This document shows, piece by piece, positions 5,343 through 12,871 of a stretch of 12,928 nucleotides of DNA; the stretch's first letter is position 1; every line of letters begins with the position of its first letter. Location: positions 1 to 12,928 of the forward strand of contig CAYUNT010000134.1 in NCBI GenBank assembly GCA_964446285.1, in the 5' to 3' direction. The stretch comes from CAYUNT01 sp964446285 (GTDB lineage: Bacteria; Sumerlaeota; Sumerlaeia; SLMS01; CAYUNT01). Position numbers and translations under genes: made by a program. A model generated the notes under the pieces. That model made no database searches, was not told where the DNA came from, and saw only the letters and a list, made by a program, of their open reading frames with translations.

Positions 5343-6353
5343 ATGCTTGACGGAAAAAAACCGATACTATTCTCGCTTGTCATTCATTTTGCAGGACTTG
5401 CTATGTTTGCCCTGGCAAGCCACTTGACGGTGCGTCAAGTAGTTTTCACTCAACAACCCATTCATCTTCGCTTTGGAAATTCCGCTCCTCTCCCAGGGAA
5501 GCCTGGCGCCAAACCTGGCCCAGCTGGACCGGACAAACCTGCCGCCAAGCCCGCGAAGGAGCCTATGGAACGTAAGGAAAAGGCAACCCCCAAAAAGCAG
5601 GAGCCTAAAAAAGACCCTCCGAAGGAAAAGAAACCCCAGGAAAAGAAAGCGCCTGAAAAAAAAATTGAGGAACCAAAGCCCAAGCCTGAACCAAAAGCCA
5701 CCGAAGCGCCAAAGCCGCCCCAGGAAAAGAAATCCTCCGAAAAGCCTCCCAAGGTGAAAGTGCCGGACCCGGAGAAGGCCAAGGAGCCTCTCAAATCGCC
5801 CGCTAAAGAGAAAGTGCAGGTTCCAACAAAAAAAGAGACACCTTCTCCCCCACGTGCTTCGCCGCCAAAGCCTCCTGTTTCGCCCCGGCAGTCCGCCACC
5901 CCCGCTCCTCGACCGGAACCCAAGCAGGAGAGCAGCGCGCGGGATTCAGGCGATTCAAAAGTCTCGCGCCAGGATACCGCACAGCCTTTGCAGCCCGTGG
6001 CGCCAGGAAACACGGCCGGGGGAGGAGGAGAAAACGGTGGCGGCGCCTCCCTTGGCGTTCTGAATGGCCTTGTGCTTCCCGAGTATTATGCGCGGCAGGC
6101 CATAGCGGCAATTGCGGCCAATTTTCGCGTGCCGGAGCAGGATCAAGCGGACGCCTATTGTCAGATCGCCTTTATTATCCAATCGGATGGAACCATATCC
6201 AGCCCCCGAGTAATTCGGTCTTCAGGGAGCGTCAAGTTAGACACTATGGCAGTCGAGGCTCTCAACAAAACCGCGCGTCTGGCCCCCTTGCCTGATGGAT
6301 TGCGAGTGGACAAGGTGGAAGCACAACTGACCTTTAGCTTTAAGGCAGGATAA
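5343..6353 (+). CDS. TonB/TolA-like energy transducer
   Basis: 336-residue protein expected to span the periplasm and pass energy from the TolQR-type motor to the outer membrane. An N-terminal membrane anchor (about 8-27, ILFSLVIHFAGLAMFALASH) is followed by a long Pro/Lys/Glu-rich spacer (about 48-215) and a Gly-rich hinge (about 225-237). The C-terminal TonB/TolA domain (248-336) contains YYARQAIAAIAANFRVP, FIIQSDGTISSPRVIRSSGSVKLDTMAVEAL and the closing QLTFSFK. The Pro/Lys spacer is TonB-like rather than the Ala/Lys helical rod of TolA, while the WVP-like FRVPEQDQAD start and CQIAF strand recall TolA. TonB versus TolA is therefore open. It is 38 bp behind tolR and probably in the same operon, although its own ribosome-binding site is weak. 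No tolB or pal follows. Confidence 0.88.
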   Translation: MLDGKKPILFSLVIHFAGLAMFALASHLTVRQVVFTQQPIHLRFGNSAPLPGKPGAKPGPAGPDKPAAKPAKEPMERKEKATPKKQEPKKDPPKEKKPQEKKAPEKKIEEPKPKPEPKATEAPKPPQEKKSSEKPPKVKVPDPEKAKEPLKSPAKEKVQVPTKKETPSPPRASPPKPPVSPRQSATPAPRPEPKQESSARDSGDSKVSRQDTAQPLQPVAPGNTAGGGGENGGGASLGVLNGLVLPEYYARQAIAAIAANFRVPEQDQADAYCQIAFIIQSDGTISSPRVIRSSGSVKLDTMAVEALNKTARLAPLPDGLRVDKVEAQLTFSFKAG

Positions 6354-6436
6354 GGCGCGTTGTGGGTTTTGAATTGCGAGTTGCGAGTTATGATTGTGAG
6401 AAGGCAAAGTTTGGTTTTGCGGATTGCTAGTGGAAT
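6354..6436. repeat. convergent intergenic gap with a short heptamer repeat
   Basis: Between the stops of the TonB-like gene and the rlmI-like gene lie two tandem copies of TTGCGAG (6374-6380 and 6381-6387), followed by a decayed third (TTATGATTGTGAG). A weak 5-bp stem (GCAAA/TTTGC, near 6404-6421) is the only terminator candidate, and I do not call it as one. Confidence 0.4.
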
Positions 6437-7816
6437 TTATTCAAGAACTTCAAGAAGCCGGACCTTGAGATAGAGAGTTTCCGGGGTGGAAAGCAAGATG
6501 GGATGGTCCGGGGGTTGTCCCGGTATGGAACGCAAACGCAGGATGCGTCCGGCATCGCGCGCGGCCAGGCGAATAGCATCGTCAAGCATTTCTTCAGACA
6601 CATGATGGGAGCATGAGCAGGTCACAAGCAATCCGCCCGGCTGGAGCATACGCAGGGCGCGGAGGTTGATTTCCCGATATCCTCGCAAGGCATCTTCGAC
6701 CTGCTTGCGATTTTTAGCAAAGGGCGGCGGGTCGAGAACGATCAAGTCAAATTGGCGTCCATCAGCGCCAAAGCGCCTTAGTGTCTCAAAGGCATCTCCC
6801 GCCTCGAATTTGCACCGGTCATTCATGCCATTTCGGAGCGCATTGGCGCGGGCAGCGTCAATGGCAGGCTGCGAAGCGTCAAGGCCAATGCATTCACGCG
6901 CGCCTCCTTTGGCCGCCCAAAGCGACCACGCTCCCTGGTAGCAAAATGCATCGAGCACTCGGCGACCCTTGGCCAAGCGCCGCACCGCGCGCCAGTTTTC
7001 CACCTGATCGAGAAATAACCCCGTCTTTTGTCCGTGCGCCACGTCCGCCGATAGTGTCAAGTTGTCTATTGTGACGCAAAGGTTCTCATTTAATACCCCT
7101 CGAACGACCCCTGCCCGCTCCTCCAGGCCTTCATGACGCCGCGCCGGGACATCGCTCCGTTCATAAATACAGGAGGGATGAAACATATCCTCCAGCGCGT
7201 CGAAAATCATCTCTCGCCGCTGCTCGATTCCCGAAGTCAAAACCTGAACAACCAGATGGTCTGCATAGCGATCGACAATCAGCCCGGGAAGAAGATCGCC
7301 CTCGCTGAAGCAAAGCCGACAGGCCTGCGGTTCGGGCGGCAATTCGGGATCATCCTCTGGACTTCTATCTGCCAAGCGTCCTGCCGTGACGGGCAGGCTA
7401 GATTCGCCGTCCGCCTTGCTCCAATGCGCCCTGCGCCACGCCAGCGCTGCCTGTAAGCGTTCGCGAACAAGCGCCGCATCGAAGGGGCGCGCGTGGCGTG
7501 AGTATAAGCGAATGGCAATCAGCCCGGCCCGGCTGAACAGCCCAGCGCCAAGCAGGCGGCCTTTATGGGTGCGAACGAGCACCTCGCCACCGTCTTGCGG
7601 GGGCATGTCGAAGGATTCTATTTCGTTCGAGAAAATCCAGAGATGTCCGCGCTCGGCGCGCCGGGCCTGACCGCGCAAAAGCCTGCAAACAGGCCATCGC
7701 TGTTCCGGGGCGCCGGGCGCATCGGCTTCCGAATCGTCCTCTCCAGCCGCCGAATGGTCTTCCGGAGCGGGGAATGGCGCGGGATCATCCTCCGGCGGAT
7801 GGAACCTCAGATTCAT
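6437..7816 (-). CDS. rlmI: RlmI-like 23S rRNA (cytosine-5) methyltransferase
   Basis: 459-residue SAM-dependent methyltransferase of the RlmI/YccW family, whose E. coli member makes m5C1962 in 23S rRNA. An acidic, Pro-rich N-terminal extension (1-40) precedes the PUA RNA-binding domain (about 41-115, starting WPVCRLLRGQARRAERGHLWIFSNEI). The family middle domain includes GLIVDRYADHLVVQVLT (178-194) and HGQKTGLFLDQ (261-271). The Rossmann methyltransferase domain has VLDAFCYQGAWS (288-299, SAM-binding), LDPPPFAK (361-368) and TCSCSHH (399-405), which supply the motif IV and motif VI features including candidate catalytic cysteines. A Pro/Asp-rich insert lies at about 134-165. Extension and insert explain the excess over the ~396 residues of E. 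coli RlmI. ATG 7816 overlaps the HU stop as ATGA, implying translational coupling. Confidence 0.92.
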   Translation of the reverse strand: MNLRFHPPEDDPAPFPAPEDHSAAGEDDSEADAPGAPEQRWPVCRLLRGQARRAERGHLWIFSNEIESFDMPPQDGGEVLVRTHKGRLLGAGLFSRAGLIAIRLYSRHARPFDAALVRERLQAALAWRRAHWSKADGESSLPVTAGRLADRSPEDDPELPPEPQACRLCFSEGDLLPGLIVDRYADHLVVQVLTSGIEQRREMIFDALEDMFHPSCIYERSDVPARRHEGLEERAGVVRGVLNENLCVTIDNLTLSADVAHGQKTGLFLDQVENWRAVRRLAKGRRVLDAFCYQGAWSLWAAKGGARECIGLDASQPAIDAARANALRNGMNDRCKFEAGDAFETLRRFGADGRQFDLIVLDPPPFAKNRKQVEDALRGYREINLRALRMLQPGGLLVTCSCSHHVSEEMLDDAIRLAARDAGRILRLRSIPGQPPDHPILLSTPETLYLKVRLLEVLE

Positions 7817-8094
7817 GCGCGCTTGGCGACCGCCTCGCGAAACGCCTTGCCAGGCTTGAAAATCGGGATGTTTTTATCGGGAATGGTGATCTTGCGGCCC
7901 GTGCGGGGATTGCGTCCATTGCGGGCGTTTTTCTTTTTAATGAGAAATGTTCCAAAGCCCACAAGCGAGACCTTTTCACCCGTCTTGAGCGCCTGCTTGA
8001 TGTTATCAAGAAAAATCTCGACGGCCTCGAACGCCTGCTGGCGCTTCATGCCGGTTCGATGGACCACCAACTCAACAACCTCCGCCTTTGTCAT
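7813..8094 (-). CDS. HU/IHF-family nucleoid DNA-binding protein
   Basis: 93-residue DNA-bending protein that acts as a dimer on the nucleoid. The helical dimerisation half (MTKAEVVELVVHRTGMKRQQAF onward) is followed by VSLVGFGTFLIKKKNARNGRNPRTG (42-66), the family signature. The DNA-clasping beta arm runs from about 55 to 75 and contains Pro63, the usual intercalating proline. FKPGKAFREAV ends the protein. The length is normal. ITIPDKNIPIFKPGK recalls either HU or IHF-alpha, and the two cannot be separated here. GAGG (complement of 8103-8106) lies 8 bases before the ATG. It overlaps the downstream rlmI-like gene by 4 bases. Confidence 0.96.
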   Translation of the reverse strand: MTKAEVVELVVHRTGMKRQQAFEAVEIFLDNIKQALKTGEKVSLVGFGTFLIKKKNARNGRNPRTGRKITIPDKNIPIFKPGKAFREAVAKRA

Positions 8095-8356
8095 AACGCC
8101 TGCCTCGATTAGTGTGGGAATTTCCGGGCCATGCCAAGCCTGCTCGAATTGTGTCGCATAAGGGCCGGGGTGTGGTCAACCGCAAAGCCTGTCCTCAAGC
8201 GCGTTGACGTTGATTTCGGGGCCGGGCGAAAAATGCGGCTTGGATGGCGCGGCAGAGTTGTTGAATGCTCACTCGGGGAGCAGAACATACGGCGGGTCGG
8301 TGCGGCTCGATGTGCGGCATGGCCCGGAGGCGCGCGCCGGCGCGAGAGGCAACTGC
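8095..8356. other. divergent intergenic region between HU and the glycosyltransferase genes
   Basis: These 262 bp should contain promoters for the leftward HU-rlmI pair and the rightward glycosyltransferase pair. I see no confident -35/-10 pair, riboswitch or operator. A GC palindrome GGCGCGCGCC (8329-8338) stands just before the ribosome-binding site of the rightward gene. The glycosyltransferase frame stays open back to 8204 but the extra residues look non-coding. Confidence 0.4.
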
Positions 8357-10081
8357 ATGATTCCAAAGCCAATCTTGTGGATTTTAGGCGCGATGGCGGC
8401 GGCGCTGGCTGTGGCAGGGGCATGGCGCGCGTGGCCAGATACGATTGACGATGCGCATATTACGTTCCGATACGCGGAAAACTGGGCGGCGGGATATGGC
8501 CTCGTGTTCAATCCGGGAGAACCGCGCGTAGAAGGCTATTCCAATCCTCTGCTGCTGGGGTTGATGGCGGCGGCGGCGCGCATGGGGGGGCCGTCGCTGG
8601 AGGCGGCGGCGCGCGTCTTGGGGCTGGCGGGCTTTATCGCGTGCGTTGCCGGGGCAGCGGGGTTGGCGCGGATTCTTTCAAAGCGCTTGGCGCCAAGGGA
8701 GGAAGGCGGCTCGAAATGCGACGGAGTCACGTCCGCGGAGATGGAAGAGGGACGGAAGGAAAGGGAGAAAAGCGGAGAGCGCGGCGGCGGCGCGAACGGG
8801 GCGGGATGGAACGGGGCGTCGTGGCTGGCGGCGGTTGTGACGCTGGGACATTTTCCGCTCTTGTATTATTCGATAACAGGGCTTGAGACGGGCATGTTCG
8901 CAGGGCTGGTGGCTCTGGGAATATGGCGATACTATGCGGCAGGGGGGCGGGTGGACGCGCTTGGGGCGGCATTGTGGGCCGCCGCGGCCCTATCTCGGCC
9001 AGAGGGAATTCTGTATCCGGCGCTGCTGGGAGGCGTCGAGGCGTGGAAATGGAGGCGCGAGAAGAAAGCGGGCGAGGATTTGCCGCGCGAGGATAGGTCG
9101 GGCGCGAATCTGCCTGACGCGAATCTGCCGTCGAGAATGCGTTCGCTGGCCTGGCTGGTGGGCGTGGCCGCGGCGTTTGGCGGATTTTTGTTGTGGCGTC
9201 ATGCGTATTTTGGCGAGTGGATGCCAAATACCTTTACGGCAAAAGCACCCGGAACCGGCGCCTTGACTCCGGAGAACGCGGGCGCATGGGCGTCGATACA
9301 ATATCTGGGCGGCTTCTTGTCGCAGTTTTGTGTCGTGTTGCCCTGCTTGACGATGGTTCCTCTGTTTTTCGGGCGATCGAGTGCCAAGTCGGGGCAGCGG
9401 GGCGCGGCCTGGGATTTGGCCCCGTTGTATGCAATTGTGGCTGCGGGATTGATTTTTGGGCTGTATTCTGGTGGCGATTGGATGCCTGCTGGCCGCTACT
9501 ACATGCCGATTGTTGCGCCGGTGGCGGCTTTGGGAGTTCTTGGCCTGACCCGAGCGCTTGAAGGAATGGCGGCGGCAAATATGTCCGTTGGAATTCGCCG
9601 ATTGGTGGCGACCCTTGTCGTGTTTGGCACCTTGACAGGTCCCGCCTATTGGCTTTGGGAATTCGTGGAATTGCGCGAAATGTATCCTTACCATGTGATG
9701 AATAGCCGAACCTGCGCCGAGGCGGCGCGGGCGATGCGGCGCGAGTTCGGAGAGGGGCGGAGCATTGTCGATCACCGAATCGGGGCGTTGGGGCGATTTT
9801 CCGGAATGCGGGTCATCGATCTTTTTGGATTGGTAGATAAGGAAATAGCCCAGATCGTGCGCCGAAATCCGCAGTATCATCCCAACATCCGGCGAGGTGA
9901 CGACATACCCGAATTGCGCGCTGTGCTGGCGTGGCGCAAGCCTGACCTGGTCCTGTTGCTGAGCAAGCGTTCCGCAGTGGAAATGCGGCTGATTTCGCTG
10001 TATGGATTCCAGTTCGAGTATCGGCGAACGTATCCCTTGGGGCGGGATCAATACTGGCTGCTGTATGAAAGAACACCTTGA
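8357..10081 (+). CDS. GT-C membrane glycosyltransferase, AftB-like
   Basis: 574-residue multi-pass membrane protein. After a first membrane segment (about 4-22) comes the loop motif DDAHITFRYAENWAAGYGLVFNPGEPRVEGYSNPLLLGL (31-69). The DDA..T.RYA, GLVFN.GE and EGYSNPL elements are typical of the GT-C group containing the mycobacterial arabinofuranosyltransferase AftB. The acidic pair in the first extracytoplasmic loop is the expected catalytic/metal site, and a polyprenyl-phosphate sugar the expected donor. Near the end, SGMRVIDLFGLVDKEIAQIV matches the conserved soluble tail of that group. Two charged inserts (about 115-150 and 233-260) look like cytoplasmic loops; the second contains the tandem ANLPD/ANLPS. 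ATG 8357 is chosen because GAGAGG (8344-8349) is 7 bases upstream. The sugar, acceptor and any arabinan link are not predictable. Confidence 0.8.
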   Translation: MIPKPILWILGAMAAALAVAGAWRAWPDTIDDAHITFRYAENWAAGYGLVFNPGEPRVEGYSNPLLLGLMAAAARMGGPSLEAAARVLGLAGFIACVAGAAGLARILSKRLAPREEGGSKCDGVTSAEMEEGRKEREKSGERGGGANGAGWNGASWLAAVVTLGHFPLLYYSITGLETGMFAGLVALGIWRYYAAGGRVDALGAALWAAAALSRPEGILYPALLGGVEAWKWRREKKAGEDLPREDRSGANLPDANLPSRMRSLAWLVGVAAAFGGFLLWRHAYFGEWMPNTFTAKAPGTGALTPENAGAWASIQYLGGFLSQFCVVLPCLTMVPLFFGRSSAKSGQRGAAWDLAPLYAIVAAGLIFGLYSGGDWMPAGRYYMPIVAPVAALGVLGLTRALEGMAAANMSVGIRRLVATLVVFGTLTGPAYWLWEFVELREMYPYHVMNSRTCAEAARAMRREFGEGRSIVDHRIGALGRFSGMRVIDLFGLVDKEIAQIVRRNPQYHPNIRRGDDIPELRAVLAWRKPDLVLLLSKRSAVEMRLISLYGFQFEYRRTYPLGRDQYWLLYERTP

Positions 10082-10085
10082 CGGC

Positions 10086-12824
10086 ATGGATGCGAGAATG
10101 CCCAAGCGGGAAAACGCTGTTGCGGGATTTGGAGCGCCACGGGTAACCTTGCGCATTGTCCAGGTTGGTGGCTTGGCGATACTTCTTTGCCTTCTTACCC
10201 GGTGGCTCGACTTTGGGCGGCACTCCCCTTGGCTTGATGAAATCAATAACTGGCTAATTGCCAAGGAATATGGATGGATTCCGTATCCGGGGCATCATCG
10301 GATGTCGTTTTGGGCGATGGCGGCGGGATTGAAATTGAGCGATTCCACGTGGGGGTTGCGCCTGTTTTCGGCAGCATTTGGGTCTGCGGCAGTGCTGGCC
10401 GGCGCGCTTTGGGCGGCGGCGCGTCTCGGGCCTCGTTTTGGGGTGGCAGCAGCGCTGGCCCTGGGGTTGTCGCCCTTTGGGATATTTTACAGCCAGGATG
10501 CCAATCATTACGCGCCGTTGATGCTTGCCGGGGTTCTTGCGGCAATTGGAGTGGATGCCTTTTTAGAGGGATGGAGACCAGGAAGCGCGTCTCAAAAAGA
10601 GCAAGAACGGGCCGAAAAGAAGGGAATGAACGCCTGCAACGAATGCGTGATTGGGGGCTTTGTCATGTGCTTATGCATGACGGGCCTTGCGGCGGGATTC
10701 CATCCCTTCGGCGGCCTGACGGCGGTCGCGTTGGGGGCCTGCTTGGCAGGGTGGATGTGGGTGCGCGCGGACCGCTTGCCTCCAAGGAATATAGCCATTC
10801 ATGTAAAACGAGCGGGATTGGGCCTGATCGCGGTGGTGGCGATTGCGCTGCTCGGTCCTCGGGGGCTGCGGCAGATGGCAATGGCGCAGGGCATGCCGCA
10901 GCCGAACGAGTTGGCGGTGGGGCTGAATTGGCCATTCCTAAGCCGGCTTGGGGCGGATGCGTTTGGCGCGCTTTACCGCCACAAAGGCATGGATGTGGCG
11001 CTTGGATTGGGCGGAATGCTGCTATGCGTCTGGGGTTGGGTCTGGACGGCGATTCCCAAGCGAAAAGGCGGCGGCGGAGCGCCTTTTGCGGCCGCAGGCG
11101 CGGGGCTGGTAATTCTGTCGTCGGCGCTGCCCTTTTTTCTATTGAAGTTCAGCCATTATTTCTCGCCGCGATACTTGGCGGCGGCGATTCCTGCGGGGAT
11201 GATGGGCGCGGCAATCGGGGCGGTTCAATGCCTCGATGCGGCCTTTAGGCTCCATCGAAATCGTCGGGAATTGAAGAAGCCAGTCCAGGGATGTTACTTG
11301 GCGATGGCGCTCGGAATTGTTGCCTGTCTCTGGGTATTCGGCTTTGCCGCCCGATCGCTCGAATGGCGTTGGAATCGGGTGTGGCGGGATCATCAACCGT
11401 CGTATCAGGCGCTCGATTGGATTCGCCGGAACACGCCCGACAAGTCGATTGTTTTGACGCGGCATCGTTACTCGGCGCGCGCCCTCACATTTCTGTGGAA
11501 TCGGCGGGGGCTGCCGCCGCGCACGCTGATACCGCTGTCGTATGTTCACAATTTGGGCGCGCCATCCATCCAACAGGCAGAAGAAGCCTTGCAGCGTGCG
11601 GATCAGGCGGGGGGACAGCCGGTATATTCTATGTCCCTGATCGAAGATGAAGAGCGCCTGGCGCCAGACTGGGCCGATTGGCTTAAGGAACGGACCAGTG
11701 TCGTCGCTGAATTTCCGAGCGGTTCAGAAGATGAATTTGTCCCGATCAACTGGGGAATTCGCGTGCGCAAGGTTCTCCCCGCGCCAAGCGGATATTCGCC
11801 CTTGTCGTTACCTCGCTCGGGCGTCTGGGCAAGCGGGCTTCTCCAGGAAGACAAGGTTGCGGGGGGGCGCGTGGATCATGCCACGCGCCTCGGGCTGCCT
11901 CCGGGAACGGGGGCTGTCTATAAGTTTAACTTGACAGCCCCGGCGGATGGCTTGTGCTTCCAGGTGGAATGGCGATGGATTGGAAAGCGCCCGCGCTGGC
12001 TAGTGGCCGGGCTTGACGAGTTGGAGTTCTTTCTTTGGGATTTCTCGGGAGATTCGGAACAGCGCGAGTGGCTGAAAATCGAACGGACTCTGGAGCCAGG
12101 CATGCATCGGCTGGATGTGGCGGTGGTTCGCGAGGAGGGGGGCCTGGGACTGGAAGGACAATGTCTTGTGATCGAAAAAATCATTCCACTGAATGCGAAT
12201 AATTCCGCGGCCATATTAGAGGCTGCCTCCCCGGCGCTGACAAAGACAGGGACGCTTTTGTCCGTATGGGGCAATGGCCGTTTGGCGACGGATTCTCCAA
12301 GGGGCGAGATGATCTCCCTGGAGTCCGTCCCTCTTTCAAAACCTGTTTCTGTATGTGTAGAGACCTTGACGCTGGATTGGACCGCAAGGGAAGGCGGACT
12401 CAATCCTGCGCGGGCACCGACGGATCCTTTGGACAAAGAAAGCGTGTTTCCGGCTGTAATCGTAAAATACTTGGCAATCGGCGGCCTGGGAGGCCGGGCG
12501 CTGGAAGGACGGATAAAAGTAATTCCCGGCGGGGGGGGGCGCACGAGTCTCGCCAAGACGCGAGAGGCCGCAGGCAGAGGCAACGACAACGGCCACAGCG
12601 GCGCGAAAGGCAATGGTGGCGGCGGACAGGAATTGCAGATATTGGCGCCGTTGGATTGGACGTCGGGGCGCGTGATGTGCGCCGGGGTTGTGGCCGTGTC
12701 TGGCGAGGAGAAGCCGCAAGCCATTCAATTACAGTTTATGGCGCGGCCTCGCGCCAGTTTGCGCCCCTGGAATCCCACGATCGAAATGAGTCCGGCGATT
12801 GTGTTGAGGCCGGCGAAGCAATAG
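10086..12824 (+). CDS. large GT-C membrane glycosyltransferase with a C-terminal extension
   Basis: 912-residue protein with a GT39/ArnT-type membrane half. The first helix (about 21-37) is followed by RHSPWLDEINNW (45-56), whose Asp-Glu pair is the usual GT-C metal/catalytic motif, then many helices with LRLFSAAFGSAAVLAGALWAA and LGLSPFGIFYSQDANHYAPLML. A lipid-linked sugar is the likely donor. From about residue 460 the protein is soluble, beginning with a conserved HQPSYQALDWIRRNTPDKSIVL-like region. It ends in a beta-rich stretch (about 580-912) that I do not recognise. A Gly-rich linker (about 814-853) contains a run of nine G (12531-12539). The start is uncertain: ATG 10065 overlaps the previous gene by 17 bp, 10086 begins 4 bp after it, 10098 is also possible, and none has a strong ribosome-binding site. 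It forms an operon with the preceding glycosyltransferase. Confidence 0.75.
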   Translation: MDARMPKRENAVAGFGAPRVTLRIVQVGGLAILLCLLTRWLDFGRHSPWLDEINNWLIAKEYGWIPYPGHHRMSFWAMAAGLKLSDSTWGLRLFSAAFGSAAVLAGALWAAARLGPRFGVAAALALGLSPFGIFYSQDANHYAPLMLAGVLAAIGVDAFLEGWRPGSASQKEQERAEKKGMNACNECVIGGFVMCLCMTGLAAGFHPFGGLTAVALGACLAGWMWVRADRLPPRNIAIHVKRAGLGLIAVVAIALLGPRGLRQMAMAQGMPQPNELAVGLNWPFLSRLGADAFGALYRHKGMDVALGLGGMLLCVWGWVWTAIPKRKGGGGAPFAAAGAGLVILSSALPFFLLKFSHYFSPRYLAAAIPAGMMGAAIGAVQCLDAAFRLHRNRRELKKPVQGCYLAMALGIVACLWVFGFAARSLEWRWNRVWRDHQPSYQALDWIRRNTPDKSIVLTRHRYSARALTFLWNRRGLPPRTLIPLSYVHNLGAPSIQQAEEALQRADQAGGQPVYSMSLIEDEERLAPDWADWLKERTSVVAEFPSGSEDEFVPINWGIRVRKVLPAPSGYSPLSLPRSGVWASGLLQEDKVAGGRVDHATRLGLPPGTGAVYKFNLTAPADGLCFQVEWRWIGKRPRWLVAGLDELEFFLWDFSGDSEQREWLKIERTLEPGMHRLDVAVVREEGGLGLEGQCLVIEKIIPLNANNSAAILEAASPALTKTGTLLSVWGNGRLATDSPRGEMISLESVPLSKPVSVCVETLTLDWTAREGGLNPARAPTDPLDKESVFPAVIVKYLAIGGLGGRALEGRIKVIPGGGGRTSLAKTREAAGRGNDNGHSGAKGNGGGGQELQILAPLDWTSGRVMCAGVVAVSGEEKPQAIQLQFMARPRASLRPWNPTIEMSPAIVLRPAKQ
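12531..12539 (+). repeat. G9 homopolymer tract in the glycosyltransferase gene
   Basis: Nine consecutive G inside codons for a Gly-rich linker. It is the longest homopolymer I saw in the window. Insertion of one G would switch translation into a frame open to 12901, replacing the last ~97 residues by a longer unrelated basic tail. This is a possible slipped-strand switch, although G-runs of 7 nearby (8584-8590, 11861-11867) suggest that G-runs are also a local compositional habit. Confidence 0.5.
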
Positions 12825-12849
12825 GGCGGCAGGGCTTATCCGAAAAAAT

Positions 12850-12871
12850 GGGACCTATAGGACCTATGGGT
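12850..12871 (+). repeat. 9-bp tandem repeat GGACCTATR after the glycosyltransferase
   Basis: GGACCTATA (12851-12859) and GGACCTATG (12860-12868) are consecutive and followed by GGTC. The array contains the palindrome CCTATAGG. Such small intergenic tandem repeats often occur at many loci in a genome. No gene or terminator is visible in the remaining 104 bp at the right edge. Confidence 0.5.

Noticed and set aside
5500..5990. Minus-strand Gly/Ser/Phe-rich frame opposite the TonB-like spacer
   Set aside because: It is a compositional mirror of the Pro/Lys/Glu-rich repeat coding region, not a gene.
6400..6425. Bidirectional terminator between the convergent genes
   Set aside because: The only stem is 5 bp of A/T-rich pairs with a 7-base loop and no clear T-run; too weak to call.
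9109..9138. Pentapeptide-repeat domain in the first glycosyltransferase (ANLPD ANLPS)
   Set aside because: Only two repeats from a 15-bp duplication inside a charged loop; too short to form the fold.
8990..10264. 424-codon open frame on the minus strand across the first glycosyltransferase
   Set aside because: It is antisense to a membrane protein with clear motifs. The translation is Arg/Gln/Pro/Ser-rich with no domain and no ribosome-binding site.
10274..11248. 324-codon plus-strand frame inside the second glycosyltransferase
   Set aside because: It is an alternative frame of the real gene. The Gly/Arg-rich translation lacks membrane segments and motifs.
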